The notes beneath the pieces are model-generated. The model saw only the letters and a program-made list of their open reading frames with translations, made no database searches and was not told where the DNA came from. A stretch of DNA of 64,000 nt, from the NCBI GenBank assembly GCA_037355855.1, contig CM074760.1, positions 1,604,501 through 1,668,500 on the forward strand. Reading direction: 5' to 3'. Each line of letters begins with the position of its first letter. The first letter of the stretch is position 1. The DNA comes from Pseudo-nitzschia pungens. Its lineage: Eukaryota; Bacillariophyta; Bacillariophyceae; Bacillariales; Bacillariaceae. Below, piece by piece: positions 1 through 10,953 of the stretch. The position numbers and the translations under genes were made by a program.

Positions 1-226
1 CCACGATCGCGAGCGCCGACGACAAGGTCTTGTGGCCAAAGAGGAATTCCGCCACGGAGAGCAACTCGTTCGGATCCAGCCCGGGGAAAGAATCCGTGGA
101 TTTGTCACTGGTTTCGGATCCGGACAAGGCGCAATACGAACCGAGTTGCGCGAGGGGATCTTCGGCACCGCCAGAAAACAACGGCGGCGTCGGCATTTCG
201 GTACGTGTACTGGTTCTCTCTGCCAT
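1..226 (-). CDS. SWS1/ZSWIM7-like protein, N-terminal part (runs off the left edge)
   Basis: The reverse strand is open from an ATG at 226-224 to the window edge (about 75 residues). After a Ser/Thr/Pro-rich leader comes LLSVAEFLFGHKTLSSALAI. This resembles the N-terminal helix of ZSWIM7/SWS1 (human pattern LLSLKFLFG...AL.LVD), the SWIM zinc-finger partner of RAD51 paralogues in homologous recombination. The SWIM zinc finger itself would lie outside the window, so the assignment rests on one short helix. The overlapping forward-strand reading frames in 30-304 look like shadows. Family call moderate to low; a coding region on this strand is likely. Confidence 0.45.
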   Translation of the reverse strand, partial: MAERTSTRTEMPTPPLFSGGAEDPLAQLGSYCALSGSETSDKSTDSFPGLDPNELLSVAEFLFGHKTLSSALAIV

Positions 227-684
227 TATTTTGTGAGATTTCTCATCAACAAAAGTCCACAATTGATCATCCGAAGGTATCTCTCGTCTCGCTCTTCTCG
301 GTGAAATAGTAAGATTACCAGGTTCGATAATCTTACTCCTCACGCCCAAACAATGCGTTCTGAGTTTTTAGTTTGGTTGGAATGTTCGTAAGAATAGTAA
401 GAACACTTACTACTACGTACTTCGTATGATTCTTGGTTCCAAACCACGACTTACGAATGAGTTTTGAAACGTGCGACAGAGGGTTTCATCTCATCAGAAA
501 AGGTAAGTAGGTTTCGAAGTGTGATCTTCATCACAGTGCGTGTCGTACTGATTCATCCATTCATCATCTGAATCTTCAGTCAACCGCATACTTTCATTAC
601 CGGAGACAAGAAACAGATGCATCACCAATCAGGTCTGTTGTGCTAAACACAGTCACACCGCACAGCCGCCAAACGAGTACAGCA
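227..684. other. Intergenic spacer between two divergent genes
   Basis: The spacer separates the divergent starts at 226 (minus) and 685 (plus), so it probably holds both promoters. It contains one copy of the spacer vocabulary seen throughout the window (TAAGATTACC, GTAAGAACACTTAC, TACTACGTACTTCGTA around 310-430). I see no convincing TATA element, RNA gene or open frame. Confidence 0.5.
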
Positions 685-1449
685 ATGGAACCGCATTCGA
701 AATTGGCGGACTTACTCCTGTTGCATCAGACGTGTTCCTCCACAGAGGAGGCCGAGCTGATTGCGGAAATCGTTTTGGAGTGCGAAGACACAAGTGACGT
801 TTTCGCCCAAAAAGATATCCTTGTTGAAAACTTAATCGACAATCTGGGTGTCGAGGAAGCTCAAGCGCGAACTATAATTCTGGAATTCGAGCGAAATGTC
901 ATCACGGGTGCCAATAGTGATCACGAGGAATCTGGCAGTGACGACGATGGAGAATCGTCGTCCTCCGAGGACGGCACCGACGACGACGACGATGGAGTTG
1001 AGTACCTGATCGATGGCGAATGTGAACTGTGCGATCGATACATCAAGCTCACAAAGCACCATTTGGTTCCGAAATCGACGTTGCCACGGATGCAAACCAA
1101 ACTGTTGCACGCGGCCGAAGCAATCGAAAAGGGTGAAAGAGACAAGGCTTTGTTGATTCTTGGTCCCGGTTTGGAGGACCTTTTGGAGGATGGGGAAAAC
1201 AGTGGTCGTGGTGGTGGTCATCGCAGCCGGCGAACGGTCTTGTCCGGTGACAAAGCCGCGGTGCGAGCGATTCTCCACGATACGTGCGATATCTGCCGGC
1301 AATGCCACTCGACCGTGCATCGGACGCACGGAAACATGGACTTGGCTCTGCACTATAACACCGTCGAGAAACTGCTTGGGGACGAAGACATTGCCAAATT
1401 TTGCAAGTGGGCCAGCAAGCAAAAGGCAGGAAAATACAGTCGGTCGTGA
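685..1449 (+). CDS. HNH-type zinc-binding (endonuclease-like) protein
   Basis: 254-residue protein. The ATG at 685 is preferred because the frame upstream opens only with GTG. The N-terminal half is acidic, with a long D/E/S run at about residues 85-115. The C-terminal half carries CELC, then KHHLVPKS, then CDICRQCHSTVH, followed by YNTVEKLLGDEDIAKFCKW. Two CxxC pairs, a His-His before LVPKS and a terminal CH..H fit the treble-clef beta-beta-alpha-metal (HNH) fold found in McrA-like nucleases and in algal and fungal HNH proteins. Whether it cuts DNA is not shown. It faces the telobox gene tail-to-tail, with 262 bp between them. The acidic linker suggests a nuclear or chromatin protein, but that is inference. 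Confidence 0.7.
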   Translation: MEPHSKLADLLLLHQTCSSTEEAELIAEIVLECEDTSDVFAQKDILVENLIDNLGVEEAQARTIILEFERNVITGANSDHEESGSDDDGESSSSEDGTDDDDDGVEYLIDGECELCDRYIKLTKHHLVPKSTLPRMQTKLLHAAEAIEKGERDKALLILGPGLEDLLEDGENSGRGGGHRSRRTVLSGDKAAVRAILHDTCDICRQCHSTVHRTHGNMDLALHYNTVEKLLGDEDIAKFCKWASKQKAGKYSRS

Positions 1450-1711
1450 CGGGGGTCTATCGACGCAGTTGGTTCTCTTCTCTTTTGCACGGAGCATATG
1501 GTGCTCCTTTTTAGAGATAGTAGCGAGCTTTTGAGTTCAAATTGATTCCGATAGAGATAGTACGTGTACCTAGTGTTTGGATTTTAAGGTTGGCTCACAA
1601 AAAATTCTACCTCTGAATACTCAAATAATAAACACAATGACAACTTTTCACCAATCCGTTGCTCTCGTAGAAACCAAACCCTACAGATTTTCGAAACAAC
1701 CCAATTTCTTA

Positions 1712-4056
1712 TCATGTCTCTTCCTCCTCTCTTCCTTCTTCAACCCTCGTCCCATCCTCTTCTTTCTCCTCGCCGGTGTTCTCCTTTCCTTGCTCCTCGT
1801 CCTTTCCTTTCTCTTCTTTTTCCTTTTCCCCTTTGCGCTCTGTATCCTCTTCTTCCCGAACCGTTGATTCTTTCTTTCTTTCGGGCCATGCCTCTTCTAT
1901 CTGATCTAGCTCCCCTCTGTTTTTCATCGTTCGAAAGCAGTCCTGGGCATGGATAAAAACACGTGGGTGAGTGCTCAAGTCACGAACCACCGACCAAACG
2001 CTTTTTTATAAAAAAAAATAGTACTACGCTAGAAGTCAATTGATCAACGCACCTTGATTTGCCCGCTAGTTCTATTCCTCAAGATCACGGCATCTCTCCT
2101 CTTGATTGCTGCCCAATTTCCGACTCCGAGCGCTTTGATGCCATCGATGACGGCACCTTTCTCGAGGTCTGTCCAGGTTCTCCTTCCTTCGTAACATTTT
2201 TCTTGGGTCTTTCTGAAATACTTGGCCTTGGCGGGTGATTCCGATACACTGATGCGGCGTTTCACCTCGGGAAGCACCTCGTCGTCGTCCTCTTTGTCGC
2301 TCTGCGTAAAGTCGAGGCGCTCGGCCGTTTCCTTCTTCTCCAAAAACCTTCCCGTTGCTGCCTGGTTCATGCGACGGCGCCGTTCTTTTCTGGATTTGCC
2401 GGTGGTGACCGCGCGTTTGTCATCGCTGCTCTCCCCGCCGCTGCCTTCGTCCGAGTCGCGAATGGGGTCCGAGCTGTCGTCGTCGTCGTCGTCGTCGTCG
2501 TCGCGGGCCTTGGCATTCCGGTCCTTTCGTTTCCGGGCGCCGTCCGCCTTGGCGACCACGGCGGGCAAGGGGTCTTCCACCCGATACTTCAGGTGCGCCC
2601 GGGAGCGCTTGAGTTTCTCCAACGCACGGTCGGTCCTGCCAACAATCGTCGGTGCAACAAAGACGGTCGACACCCACTTCCGAACGAGTTTTTCGACGCG
2701 TTCGAGCAAGAGCGCGTAGGAGTACATCTGCCTCGGGTCGTCCAAGAGTTTTCGGACGGCGGAAGCGGACCGAAAGGTATCCGTCCCGTCGTTTTTCAAA
2801 AAGGTGCAAAAGGACTTTACCAAGCGATCCGTTGCTTTGTCCGACCCGCCATCCAGGTTGTCAATGGTTGTCCTTCGAAACGAACGAGCACAAAGAGAAG
2901 AGAGAAAGCGATGCCGCGGCGGATGAGTTTCTCGCACCAAACAAAAGCACGCGAACGCACTCGCATCCGCATCCACGATCGAGACAAACAGCGAGGAGCT
3001 TCCGAAGCACCGGGCGTGGTTTGTTGTTGCGCTTACAGAAAGTCTTGCACGAACCGATCCGGAAGAGACAAAGGCAGCAGAGCCTCGTCACCCGACACCA
3101 AACTCCTGTCCTCCAGAACATTGCGAAATGGGGCAAGTTCTTCGTGGAGACTGAGCAAATCGAGTACTGTTGTCAACCTGTCGACAAACCATGGGTTGTT
3201 CTGTTCATACGGTGGCAACACGAGAGTTCGGATGTTCCGCAACGAATGGGAACGAGAGGATCGCATTGCTTAGCAAACCATCTTGAATTGGTGGTGCCAT
3301 AAAAGTATTGTAATACTATTCTACCGATGCAAACCAACTACACGTAACTTACCTGTCGAGATTTATCAATGGCGGGATTTTCGCTGTTCCCGCGATAAAT
3401 CTCGTCGATCGATGCACTGGCATGGCAGCGCATCATGTTGACCTGGATTTTGATGAGACGGCTTCGGAATGCTCTCCAATCCACGGATTTCCACTCGCGC
3501 AACGGTTTCGATTTCGGTTTTGCTTTCGACTTTGGAGACATTAGTATTGTTTGCTGCCTCTCCGAGGGTTCCTCCAAGCCCTCCGCCAGCGCCCCCTCGG
3601 TTAGCAAGACGAGAAACTCGGCGATTTCGGAAAGGTTGTGGATTTTGCCGTAGGAAAAGTTCTGCCAGGTGGGTTCTCGGTCGTACAATTCCTAGCACGA
3701 ACCAATGATGGAAACGAAAACGAAACAAAGCAAAGCAAAGCGAAACGAAACGAAACACAAAAGTGAGCGGACTGTCAATGGCCGACACGGCATTGCTGCA
3801 TGCGGATGATTCGACGCTGCAAATCATCGAAACACTGGAATCAATCCATGCTCGTTCCTCGTGCTTCCTTCCACCTTTGCAACACAACCGCTCCGTCGGT
3901 CAAATGGGATCGTCGCTCGCTCGCTCGTTTTTTTTTTGGCTTCCTTACCTTGAATCGCTCGTGGTACGTCAGACGCGATTCGCCGTCTCGAAATACCAGT
4001 GTCTGTCCTATGAAATCGAGGCAACTCTCCGTGACGATTTGATCGAGAGACGCCAT
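1712..4056 (-). CDS. TRF-like telobox Myb protein (telomere-repeat-binding candidate), five exons
   Basis: Exons, read on the reverse strand: 4056-3949, 3691-3353, 3200-3037 (start uncertain; 3268 is the alternative), 2872-2053, 1942-1712. The joins AAG|GTAAGG, CAG|GTAAGT, CT|GTAAGC and AAG|GTGCGT keep frame and give about 553 residues. At about residues 433-485 a Myb/SANT domain reads RTWTDLEKG...GNWAAIK...NRTSGQIKDCFRTMKN. The last helix matches the telobox signature of TRF1/TRF2 (NRTSVMLKDRWRTMKK in human TRF1), and the domain only becomes complete across the last intron. The N-terminal 200 residues are helix-rich, reminiscent of a TRFH dimerisation region but not provably so. A nine-residue Asp run and basic stretches link the two parts. 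The tail is almost all E/K/G/R. Likely role: double-stranded telomere binding. Confidence 0.72.
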
Positions 4057-6079
4057 TTTCGTTACCGGTACACGTATGGTTGCACCCAGTTGTGTGGTGA
4101 GCTCTGTTGCGGGTTCGGGCGGTGCCGTTGATTGAGAGCTAGGAGGAAGGAAGGAAGGAGCGATCGATCAATCGGCGAGCAACAAGCTATTCGCAATCCC
4201 GATGAGTGAATGCATATGTTGTGGAGAAGGGAGATATCATCAACAACAATACCTTCACAAGGAGTAACTTACCGGTAAGCCTTGTACCGTACGACGAATT
4301 AGGATCGTTTTTTTGGCGCGGTGAATGTTCAGTCACACAGTGTCAAAGTCAATTTTATGTCCCCGATTGCAACCCTACCATACACAATTGGAAGGGTTAT
4401 CGGATGCTTTGGTTCGGGTTCAGGGAAGTTTAGGGAAAAGGAAACCCTAAGCCACTACTTGTACTCGTACGTGTATCTACAGTTCATGACATGTTCACCA
4501 TTGCTTTCAACTACGAAGTTAGATAAGTTTACCGTCGTACACGTTTTACTGTATGCCTTGATCGACGTAACTTCTGACTTCTACTTTTTTTAATTTTAAA
4601 ACTTTTTAGAAGCATCCTATGGTACATACCTTGAACCTTCAAGTTACCCGTAGTACCCTCATTTTGATGTACAGGCGCGAGCACAACCATTATTCCCCCC
4701 AAAACTATTGGATAGTAAGACCTTACCGTAAGCTCTACGTAATCCTATCCTACGGTATGAGTACCGGTAGGTATTTCGCGTTTTAGTACTTGTACCGGTA
4801 GGTGCACCAGCAACTATTGTTTCCAACGCCAATGATTGCTTGCTCACCGATTGAGCTTTGTTAGGTACGAGTATTGAGAAAAGGAAAACCCTGACAACAA
4901 CACTTTTGAAATAAAGTTCTTATTATTATAATTATTTCTATCAAAGGCAGAAAAGTTTGCGATCATCCTATCAGAATGTTTTGGCATCAGCGTTGAAGAT
5001 CACCGCGCCGCAGAATGAATCCATGAATTGGAGAAGAACTGAAACAATACTGGTACGTAGTATGACAGCTTTGGATTTCTCCTCTTGAGATGGGAGGAGG
5101 ACTTCAGCATGCTGTTGTAGCTCCAAAGAGAAGGAGGATTGATAGTGTATCTCGTGGTTTAGTCAAAGTGCAGATCGCAAACAGGACCAAAAGATGTTGA
5201 TGATGATAATTTGAAAATTGAATCAAGCTTGAAATGAAGTAGTGGGAATGAATTTAGAGACATTATGCCTATTCTGGCTTACTGCAAGGGCAGGCACGTA
5301 TCCAACGCAGGATGAGCTTTTTCGATCTGTATCCATCCCATCCCCTTTATTTGGAACACCACCTTCTTGCATCATCTGCATGACCTGACCAAGGGCAGAC
5401 TGGTGGTGCACTTTCTGACTTCATTGTTGTTGTTCTTCCCCAGGCTTCCCTCTTGGAGTGAACAAAGCGAAGCTCTACTCAACCACTGGAATCTTGCCTT
5501 TCAGCTTTACAAAGGGGACTAGGGATCGGGAATGGGAATAAGGAATCTTCGCAATCACCCATCTGACATGAGGGTTGTCGATAGTAATGGAGGAAAAAAC
5601 ACTCCATATCGACTCAGTTACAGCGCTCACAATCGCCGCGTATAACCACTATTGCTGCTATTCACCTTTAGTAGACCCGGTTTCGGCAGGAGTCTTCTGT
5701 TCCAATACTTTCTTTAAGCCTACTTTCCAAATCTTATTCGATGTTAACAGTGCTCTCGGAATCTACGAAACCTTCTTACTCTACAGATTAGTTTGCAGTG
5801 GCATGCTTGATTTTTGAAAGAAGTCTCTTGGCAGCTGGTTTCGATTCCTCAAGAGGTTTAATTCGGAGGGGAGGCTCATCCATCGTTGTCTTCGACAGCT
5901 TCTTTTTTAAAGGAAAGCTCGCGCGACTTCCTAAATTGATATCTGCCAAGCTTTATTTCGAACGAAAGTCAAGCATTGGCGGTCGTTTCGGTTGTTACAG
6001 AGCAAAGTCTGCGTAACTCTCGATCGGTAGTGAACACATGTGGTTGATGATTGCCACCGTAAATAATACTGATCTGTCG
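4057..6079. other. Gene-free stretch of about 2 kb
   Basis: No convincing gene. It includes the 5' flank of the telobox gene, spacer words at about 4660-4800 (GTAAGACCTTACCGTAAG, GAGTACCGGTAGG), and AT-rich sequence around 4910-4950. Open frames of 60-90 codons at 4206, 4321, 5223 (reverse), 5575 and 5798 have no recognisable domain. Confidence 0.5.
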
Positions 6080-7060
6080 TCACCTGTGCCTTTCCACTGC
6101 ATATAAATCGAACATGTTATACATGTCCGACATCATCGGAGGAACGTCGGGACCCAGGTCGGTGAGTGGGAAAGTGTCCCGCAGACTATTCAAGAGAAGA
6201 TCCATGCTGTCGTGAGGCTTTGCGTAACTGCACTCGACTCCTTGTAGAAGATGGGAACGGGGATGAGAATCGACTAACCAATACCGCCGTTCGTGTTCGG
6301 AGTCGTCCGATGGAAGGCACAAGAGAACCGTTTCGGGTGTCTTTGTCAGAAGAATACAAATCATGTTATGTGATGGAATCCAATCTGGTTGATTTTTCGC
6401 TTCGCGGTCTCCTCTGGCCTTTTTTTCTAGTTGCTGGTTGCGAATGTCGTCAACTAGTCCTTTCAGCACGACTTTCAGTCCGAGCGGATGATCAACATCA
6501 CGACTCAACGCTCCCTGACGTACGCACTGTCCTTCACCAACACATTTCACCCGTATCCGGAACAAAGGTCTCTCGGCAGAGGCAGAGGCAGCTAATTGTC
6601 CATCCTTCGACAAAACTTCATCTACCGACATGTGTTCTACGTCGCTGGGTCCGGCATTCAATCGCTGGCGTAGATTTCGATACCTTGAAACACCTTCCTC
6701 GATGGAATGGTTTAGGAATTGAGTTGTCATTATTGGTGCTTGCTCCTCGCTGTTGGCAATGATGTCGGCAGCTGTCAAGGCAATACAAGTGCAGGCAGAA
6801 CGTCCATCGGGTCCATATGAGTACTGACTTGTTGAACCCTGGATGATTGCAGCAGAAGTCGCCACAGGCGGAGCTGCAACCGAACCAGAGTACATCGTCA
6901 CGTTGTTGTTGGGATTATGAATTTCGGCACTGTTTTCCGAAAGAAGAAGATTGATCGCCAATTCTAAGTTTCCACTCGCATTTTGTAGCGCTTCTCTGGA
7001 TTGCTCCTCGGGGAATCCCATGGACATCAATTGTGCCACACCTGCGCCTCGAACCGACAT
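6080..7060 (-). CDS. UBA-domain protein with papain-fold (Cys...Asp-x-His) protease-like region
   Basis: 326-residue protein from a clear ATG. Residues 5-42 form a UBA domain (VAQLMSMGFPEEQSREALQ, then LELAINLLLS), which binds ubiquitin. After a low-complexity linker, YGPDGRSACTCIAL (Cys90/Cys92) resembles the nucleophile helix of papain-fold peptidases, and RYWLVDSHPRSH (Asp264-x-His266) gives the Asp-x-His pair seen in the MEROPS C76-type deubiquitinase fold and relatives. The tail, rich in short helices, ends with FDLYAVERHR. The combination suggests a ubiquitin-directed hydrolase. The UBA is secure; catalysis is inference from motif order and spacing, and the oxyanion Gln is not obvious. 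Confidence 0.68.
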   Translation of the reverse strand: MSVRGAGVAQLMSMGFPEEQSREALQNASGNLELAINLLLSENSAEIHNPNNNVTMYSGSVAAPPVATSAAIIQGSTSQYSYGPDGRSACTCIALTAADIIANSEEQAPIMTTQFLNHSIEEGVSRYRNLRQRLNAGPSDVEHMSVDEVLSKDGQLAASASAERPLFRIRVKCVGEGQCVRQGALSRDVDHPLGLKVVLKGLVDDIRNQQLEKKARGDREAKNQPDWIPSHNMICILLTKTPETVLLCLPSDDSEHERRYWLVDSHPRSHLLQGVECSYAKPHDSMDLLLNSLRDTFPLTDLGPDVPPMMSDMYNMFDLYAVERHR

Positions 7061-7822
7061 CCTATCTCACGATCTTCTGAAGCTGCTATTGGATTTGACT
7101 TTAATGATGTCTGTGGGAGATGCTCAGCATGTTATTTTCTATGCACTGTGACTCCTTGCATCGATCATAATTGGGTGGCAGAAGAAAACAGTCACAGAAA
7201 GCGTTGCTATCCATAAACAATAGTAAACAAAAAGCAACCCATCCACTATGAGACCATTACGGGTCTCGAGGTTTTTGATTGAGCATGTGAAGAGTTGAAT
7301 GTGATGGATGAATCATGAATCGGCTGATTTCGATTGTTGGAAAGATTGGGAAGAACTTTTCTTCTGCATCAGGAAGAGATCGTTCGCCTGGTTGGGTTTT
7401 CAGTCGTTTTAGTCAACACTCTTCATTCCCGAGTGCGTGTACCTTACGTACTTCATGCTGCCGAAGCACAGTTTTCTATTCTTCACTGCATTCTTCATTC
7501 TTCGTGGATCATTCGACGTTGTATTATGAATTCTGTACGTGTACCGTATGTGCAAGCAATTAAGCTAAACCTTACCTTTAATTGGGATAGGATTACTGAT
7601 TCGACATAACAGATTGCGATTGTTCTCCCTTTTTCGTTTTGACCGGTTTCAAATCAGGTGTTGGAGGCGAGAGACGATTAAGATTACTTAGATACGAGCA
7701 GGATCGATGCTCCTAAAGTTACTTGTATCGGCATTTCACATGCTGCTTCATGAAATTAACTCTTCGGCTAGCAATCGTCACATCTCCACCACCCCCTGAG
7801 CCCCAGAACACCACTAAGCAGA
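7061..7822. other. Spacer between divergent UBA-protease and LYRM7-like genes
   Basis: Probable two-way promoter region. It contains AT-rich stretches and a few spacer words (CGTGTACCTTACGTACTTC near 7436-7455; CGTACGTGTACCGTA-like near 7530). No supported gene; short forward frames at 7315 and 7334 lack any family resemblance. Confidence 0.4.
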
Positions 7823-8546
7823 ATGGCATCAGCTGCAGCCTCGTCAGTATCACGCTCCCGAGTCTGTAAGACATTCGTTCCCGTGTTTACATTCTTATTT
7901 GTGTTGGCATCGCGTTCGACAGTACAAGAAGAGCCCGCATCATACGGATGTATATTTCTCAAATTATGATTTGTTGCATATTACTTTTTTTCTAAACTTC
8001 GCACAGTGGCCGGCTTCCGCCGTCTCAACCGAGCCCGAATCCAACTGTTTCGGGGAGACGATCACGCAATGAAAGAATCCCGAATACAACTGCGTGCCCA
8101 GATGGAAGCTAATCGTTTCGCTCCCACTTCCGGCCCCGTCTTTGAAGAATTGGTGAAAGGCCTGGACGAAGCCGCTCACATGTTGACGCACGAGATTGTT
8201 CGGGGCGATCTCAACGAAGAAACGGGACGATACGGTAGGTTGCAGTACCCAAATTTTGGAATGCAGAGTGTTTCTCTTGTTCGTTTTCCACATGGTTCGT
8301 CATTCGTTCTCGATACACCTGTGAACTCACGGTTTACACCATCTTGATGCCGATGACAAATCCTCACTTTTTTACCCCGTAGATGTCAAGATCAAACGGG
8401 AACATGTACAAGGATCGGATGATCCATCGGGGAATATCAAGCCTGAAATCGAACCCATCACCGAGGATACAGTGCGGAGGATGGAAAATCCTGGATCAGT
8501 AGAAGTGAACGTTTGCAAGAGCTCGGCTTCCACCAATAAAGCATAA
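7823..8546 (+). CDS. LYRM7/MZM1: LYR-motif complex III assembly factor (LYRM7/MZM1-like), three exons
   Basis: Exons 7823-7865, 8007-8234 and 8383-8546; introns of 141 and 148 bp (T|GTAAGA...CACAG, G|GTAGGT...CGTAG). The phases fit and give 144 residues. The protein reads VLAGFRRLNRARIQLFRGD, then AMKESRIQLRAQMEANRF, then a helical segment with EELVKGLDEAAHMLTHEIVRG. This order matches LYRM7/Mzm1, a mitochondrial-matrix chaperone that holds the Rieske iron-sulfur protein before its insertion into cytochrome bc1. The LYR-type motif is split by the first intron and is degenerate (LAGFRR). A Ser/Ala/Arg leader could act as a presequence. No single frame covers the whole protein, so it is easily missed without splicing. 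Confidence 0.8.
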
Positions 8547-9312
8547 GAAGCTTGTGTTGAATTAAAGAGCAGTCTGTGACATCTTTGATGTTTTTGAATG
8601 TCCTACGTGTGCCTCTTAAACTAGAATAATCATTTAGTAAGCAGTTGTGTTCAAGTCCCAAAAGAGACAACATAGTGATGGCTCGTTTTCTAAACCAGTC
8701 AGCTTTATCGACGCACTGAAAAAGGATTTGCAATGTATTTGTTCTATCCAACCGAACGAAAGAGTCTTTCAGTCAAAAACCTGATCGAGTCACCGTTTTC
8801 ATTTGGCTACACTGCACTCGTACGGTAAATTGTAGCCTGTGTCGCTTGACTTTTGCAATCCCTGCGAATCAAGAACGAACCAGCACAAATTTTGATTCAT
8901 CCTCCAATAACATTTTGCGATGATTTTAATTTTCAAAAATATTTTGGTTACTTGTCTCGTTGTCTACATAAGATTTCATTCCGGTATCAGATAATTTCAC
9001 GTCATACTCGTGTCCAAGGGTAATCCATGATCTACTCGACGGCCAACATTGACCGAAAGCTGATTCCATTGCGATCAGAATAGAGCAAGGAGGGGATTGA
9101 TCCGATTCTTTCGTGCAAATAGCGTTCGCGTTCTTTTCTGTTTTTTTGCCATTGCCATTCGTGACATCGATCCACCCATCCACCCATTCCATCAATATCC
9201 AGTTTCGATTCATTTAATCCACAAATCGACAAGAATATTTTCGCTGCGTACCCAAACTGTTGAATGGAAGTGAACAGTACATACTGTGTTCTTTGTTCTT
9301 CTCCTTATATCT
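8547..9312. other. Gene-free spacer between convergent LYRM7-like and TRAPPC6 genes
   Basis: Tail-to-tail spacer of about 770 bp. Only short reverse-strand frames (up to 95 codons) without family resemblance are present. No repeats beyond AT-rich runs were noticed. Confidence 0.4.
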
Positions 9313-9936
9313 TTATTTCACTTTCACGTTGAAAGAACATGCCGCCATGTTTTGACCGTCCGTTAAGAAGTCACAGGAGACAACAGCTGCAATTCCTAAA
9401 TTGGCCAAGGCACCCCGGACGATACCACAGGGGAAGGCAAGCATCTGAATAGCTGTTGTTCTCGAATCCACACGATTTGCAGGCAATCCTTCCAACCATC
9501 GCAGTTTCATATCTTTCAACACAAAGACGCCCCTGTGGTTTGTTTGCAGCTTGTCGATTTGCTTGCGAAAGACTTCGATCCAAACCTCTTTGCACAAAAA
9601 TTTTATAGCCTCCAATTGAGCAACAGATGTGACAGTGGAAGGATCTTTCCCGCTTGCGGAAAACATCCGGTTTTGTGATAACCTCTCACACAAACGGAAT
9701 CCTACCGAGTATCCCATCCGTTCGATTTTGGTCGCCGCCATTTCCTTAGCGTAAATGGTATCCTCATTGGAATTGCTTTTAGGTGGCGTCGAACGTTCTA
9801 CGTATCGCAAAACTTCCGTCATTAAGAATTCGAACGAAGCGTCAGAAACATGGGTCGGATAGGCCTGCCTGTCGGCTGATGTAGAAGAAGTGGATGCCAT
9901 GGACGGCATGGACGATCTTTGTGGCGGCCGAGCCAT
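9313..9936 (-). CDS. TRAPPC6: TRAPP complex subunit TRAPPC6/Trs33 (Bet3 family)
   Basis: 207 residues from the ATG at 9936; one codon further upstream would be GTG. The N-terminus is Ser-rich and probably disordered. From about residue 32 it follows the Bet3 fold: SFEFLMTEVLRYVE, then IERMGYSVGFRLCERLS, then KFLCKEVWIEVFRKQIDKLQ, TNHRGVFVLKD, and finally LAFPCGIVRGALANLGI followed by CSFNVKVK. These blocks match TRAPPC6/Trs33, a core subunit of the TRAPP complexes that act as Rab exchange factors and tethers in ER-Golgi traffic. Length fits the family (about 160-270 residues). No intron is needed. Confidence 0.9.
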   Translation of the reverse strand: MARPPQRSSMPSMASTSSTSADRQAYPTHVSDASFEFLMTEVLRYVERSTPPKSNSNEDTIYAKEMAATKIERMGYSVGFRLCERLSQNRMFSASGKDPSTVTSVAQLEAIKFLCKEVWIEVFRKQIDKLQTNHRGVFVLKDMKLRWLEGLPANRVDSRTTAIQMLAFPCGIVRGALANLGIAAVVSCDFLTDGQNMAACSFNVKVK

Positions 9937-10953
9937 CACAGCAATACCCTACAATGTGTTGTTCTCACAAAAGTGTCGCGGTGGAAGCAACAGGTGTTCG
10001 ATATACTTCTTAGTTCACTTTTAAAGACCTCGTTGTACGGTAACTCGAACGAGTAGCCTCACATGTAGGTAAGTTACGAGTAATATTGTTCTTGTCATTT
10101 CTTCGGGCATGAGAGCCGAGAAACCCTACCGTAACGGTACGAGTAAGAGTCAGTCTTGTGTGAGCCGTTACGTAATGGTGCTAAGATTAACTTATGGTTC
10201 GCTGCAAGTAAATTTGTTGGTCTCAACTTTTGAAAGATGACTTTTTTGGATGTCATCATAGTCAATTTAGTCGAATGAAACAGAGGATAGTCGTTGGTAA
10301 AAATCCCAACGAATTCAAGATCACGGAGTTGAAGCTTCCTGATTTGAGATGATTGTTGATTGAGATTGATGGATGATTCGATTCATTCATTCATTTTCAT
10401 TCGTTGATGATCACCGAATTTATTGACAACCGAATTGATTGACAAAATGTAAAACGTAACGGTAGAAAACTCTAATTAATCTTACCCAAAAACTATACGG
10501 AGTGGTTTCTTACATGCATTTCTAGAATGGCAGAGTTTACTGTTAAAACGTTGTCGTAGCACCTAGAGCTGCTTGTACAATATTGTGTAAGATTACTTGA
10601 CTCCTGCCTTCTAACAACAAGTCACTGTCATTTCAAGAAAAATGAATTATCCAAGGTATCTGTAGAAGTCTGAGGGGTTTCGAGGTTAACAAAATCCGTC
10701 ATTTCAACCTAGAGAAGGGGAAAAAGGGTCAACTCTGATCAGGGATGGCTTTGAAGTGAGTTTGACGACCCGATCTGTTGCTGAAGTGTTTTGGGTTCAA
10801 TTATTTAGCAGTTTATGTCGTTTACTTTATGTACTTTATTTTATGATTCTTGTTATCTTTTGTACAAATGTCCTCTAGCAATTGTGTCGAATGTATTGTA
10901 TCCCTTTAAAATATCTATTGGTCTGTTGTATGCTGCAGGCAAAGCCGTTGTCA
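9937..10953. other. Gene-free stretch
   Basis: Contains spacer words at 10030-10200 (TACGGTAACTCG, TACCGTAACGGTACGAG, CCGTTACGTAATGG) and runs of TCATTC/GATTGA at 10340-10400. A forward frame of 82 codons at 10815 runs antisense into the cyclin gene and looks spurious. Confidence 0.4.

Noticed and set aside
832..1497. 221-codon reverse-strand open frame over the HNH gene
   Set aside because: Antisense to the clear HNH motifs; long Val/Thr runs mirror the Asp/Gly-rich forward frame.
2222..2719. 165-codon forward frame with Ser runs
   Set aside because: Shadow of the Asp-rich telobox exon on the other strand.
3763..4131. Forward frame of 122 codons
   Set aside because: Overlaps exon 1 and intron 1 of the telobox gene; no family resemblance.
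5223..5411. Short reverse frame that might be a transposon remnant
   Set aside because: Only 62 codons, no domain, no repeat ends nearby.
8458..8751. Reverse frame of 97 codons at the 3' end of the LYRM7-like gene
   Set aside because: Overlaps a well-supported exon antisense and lacks a domain.
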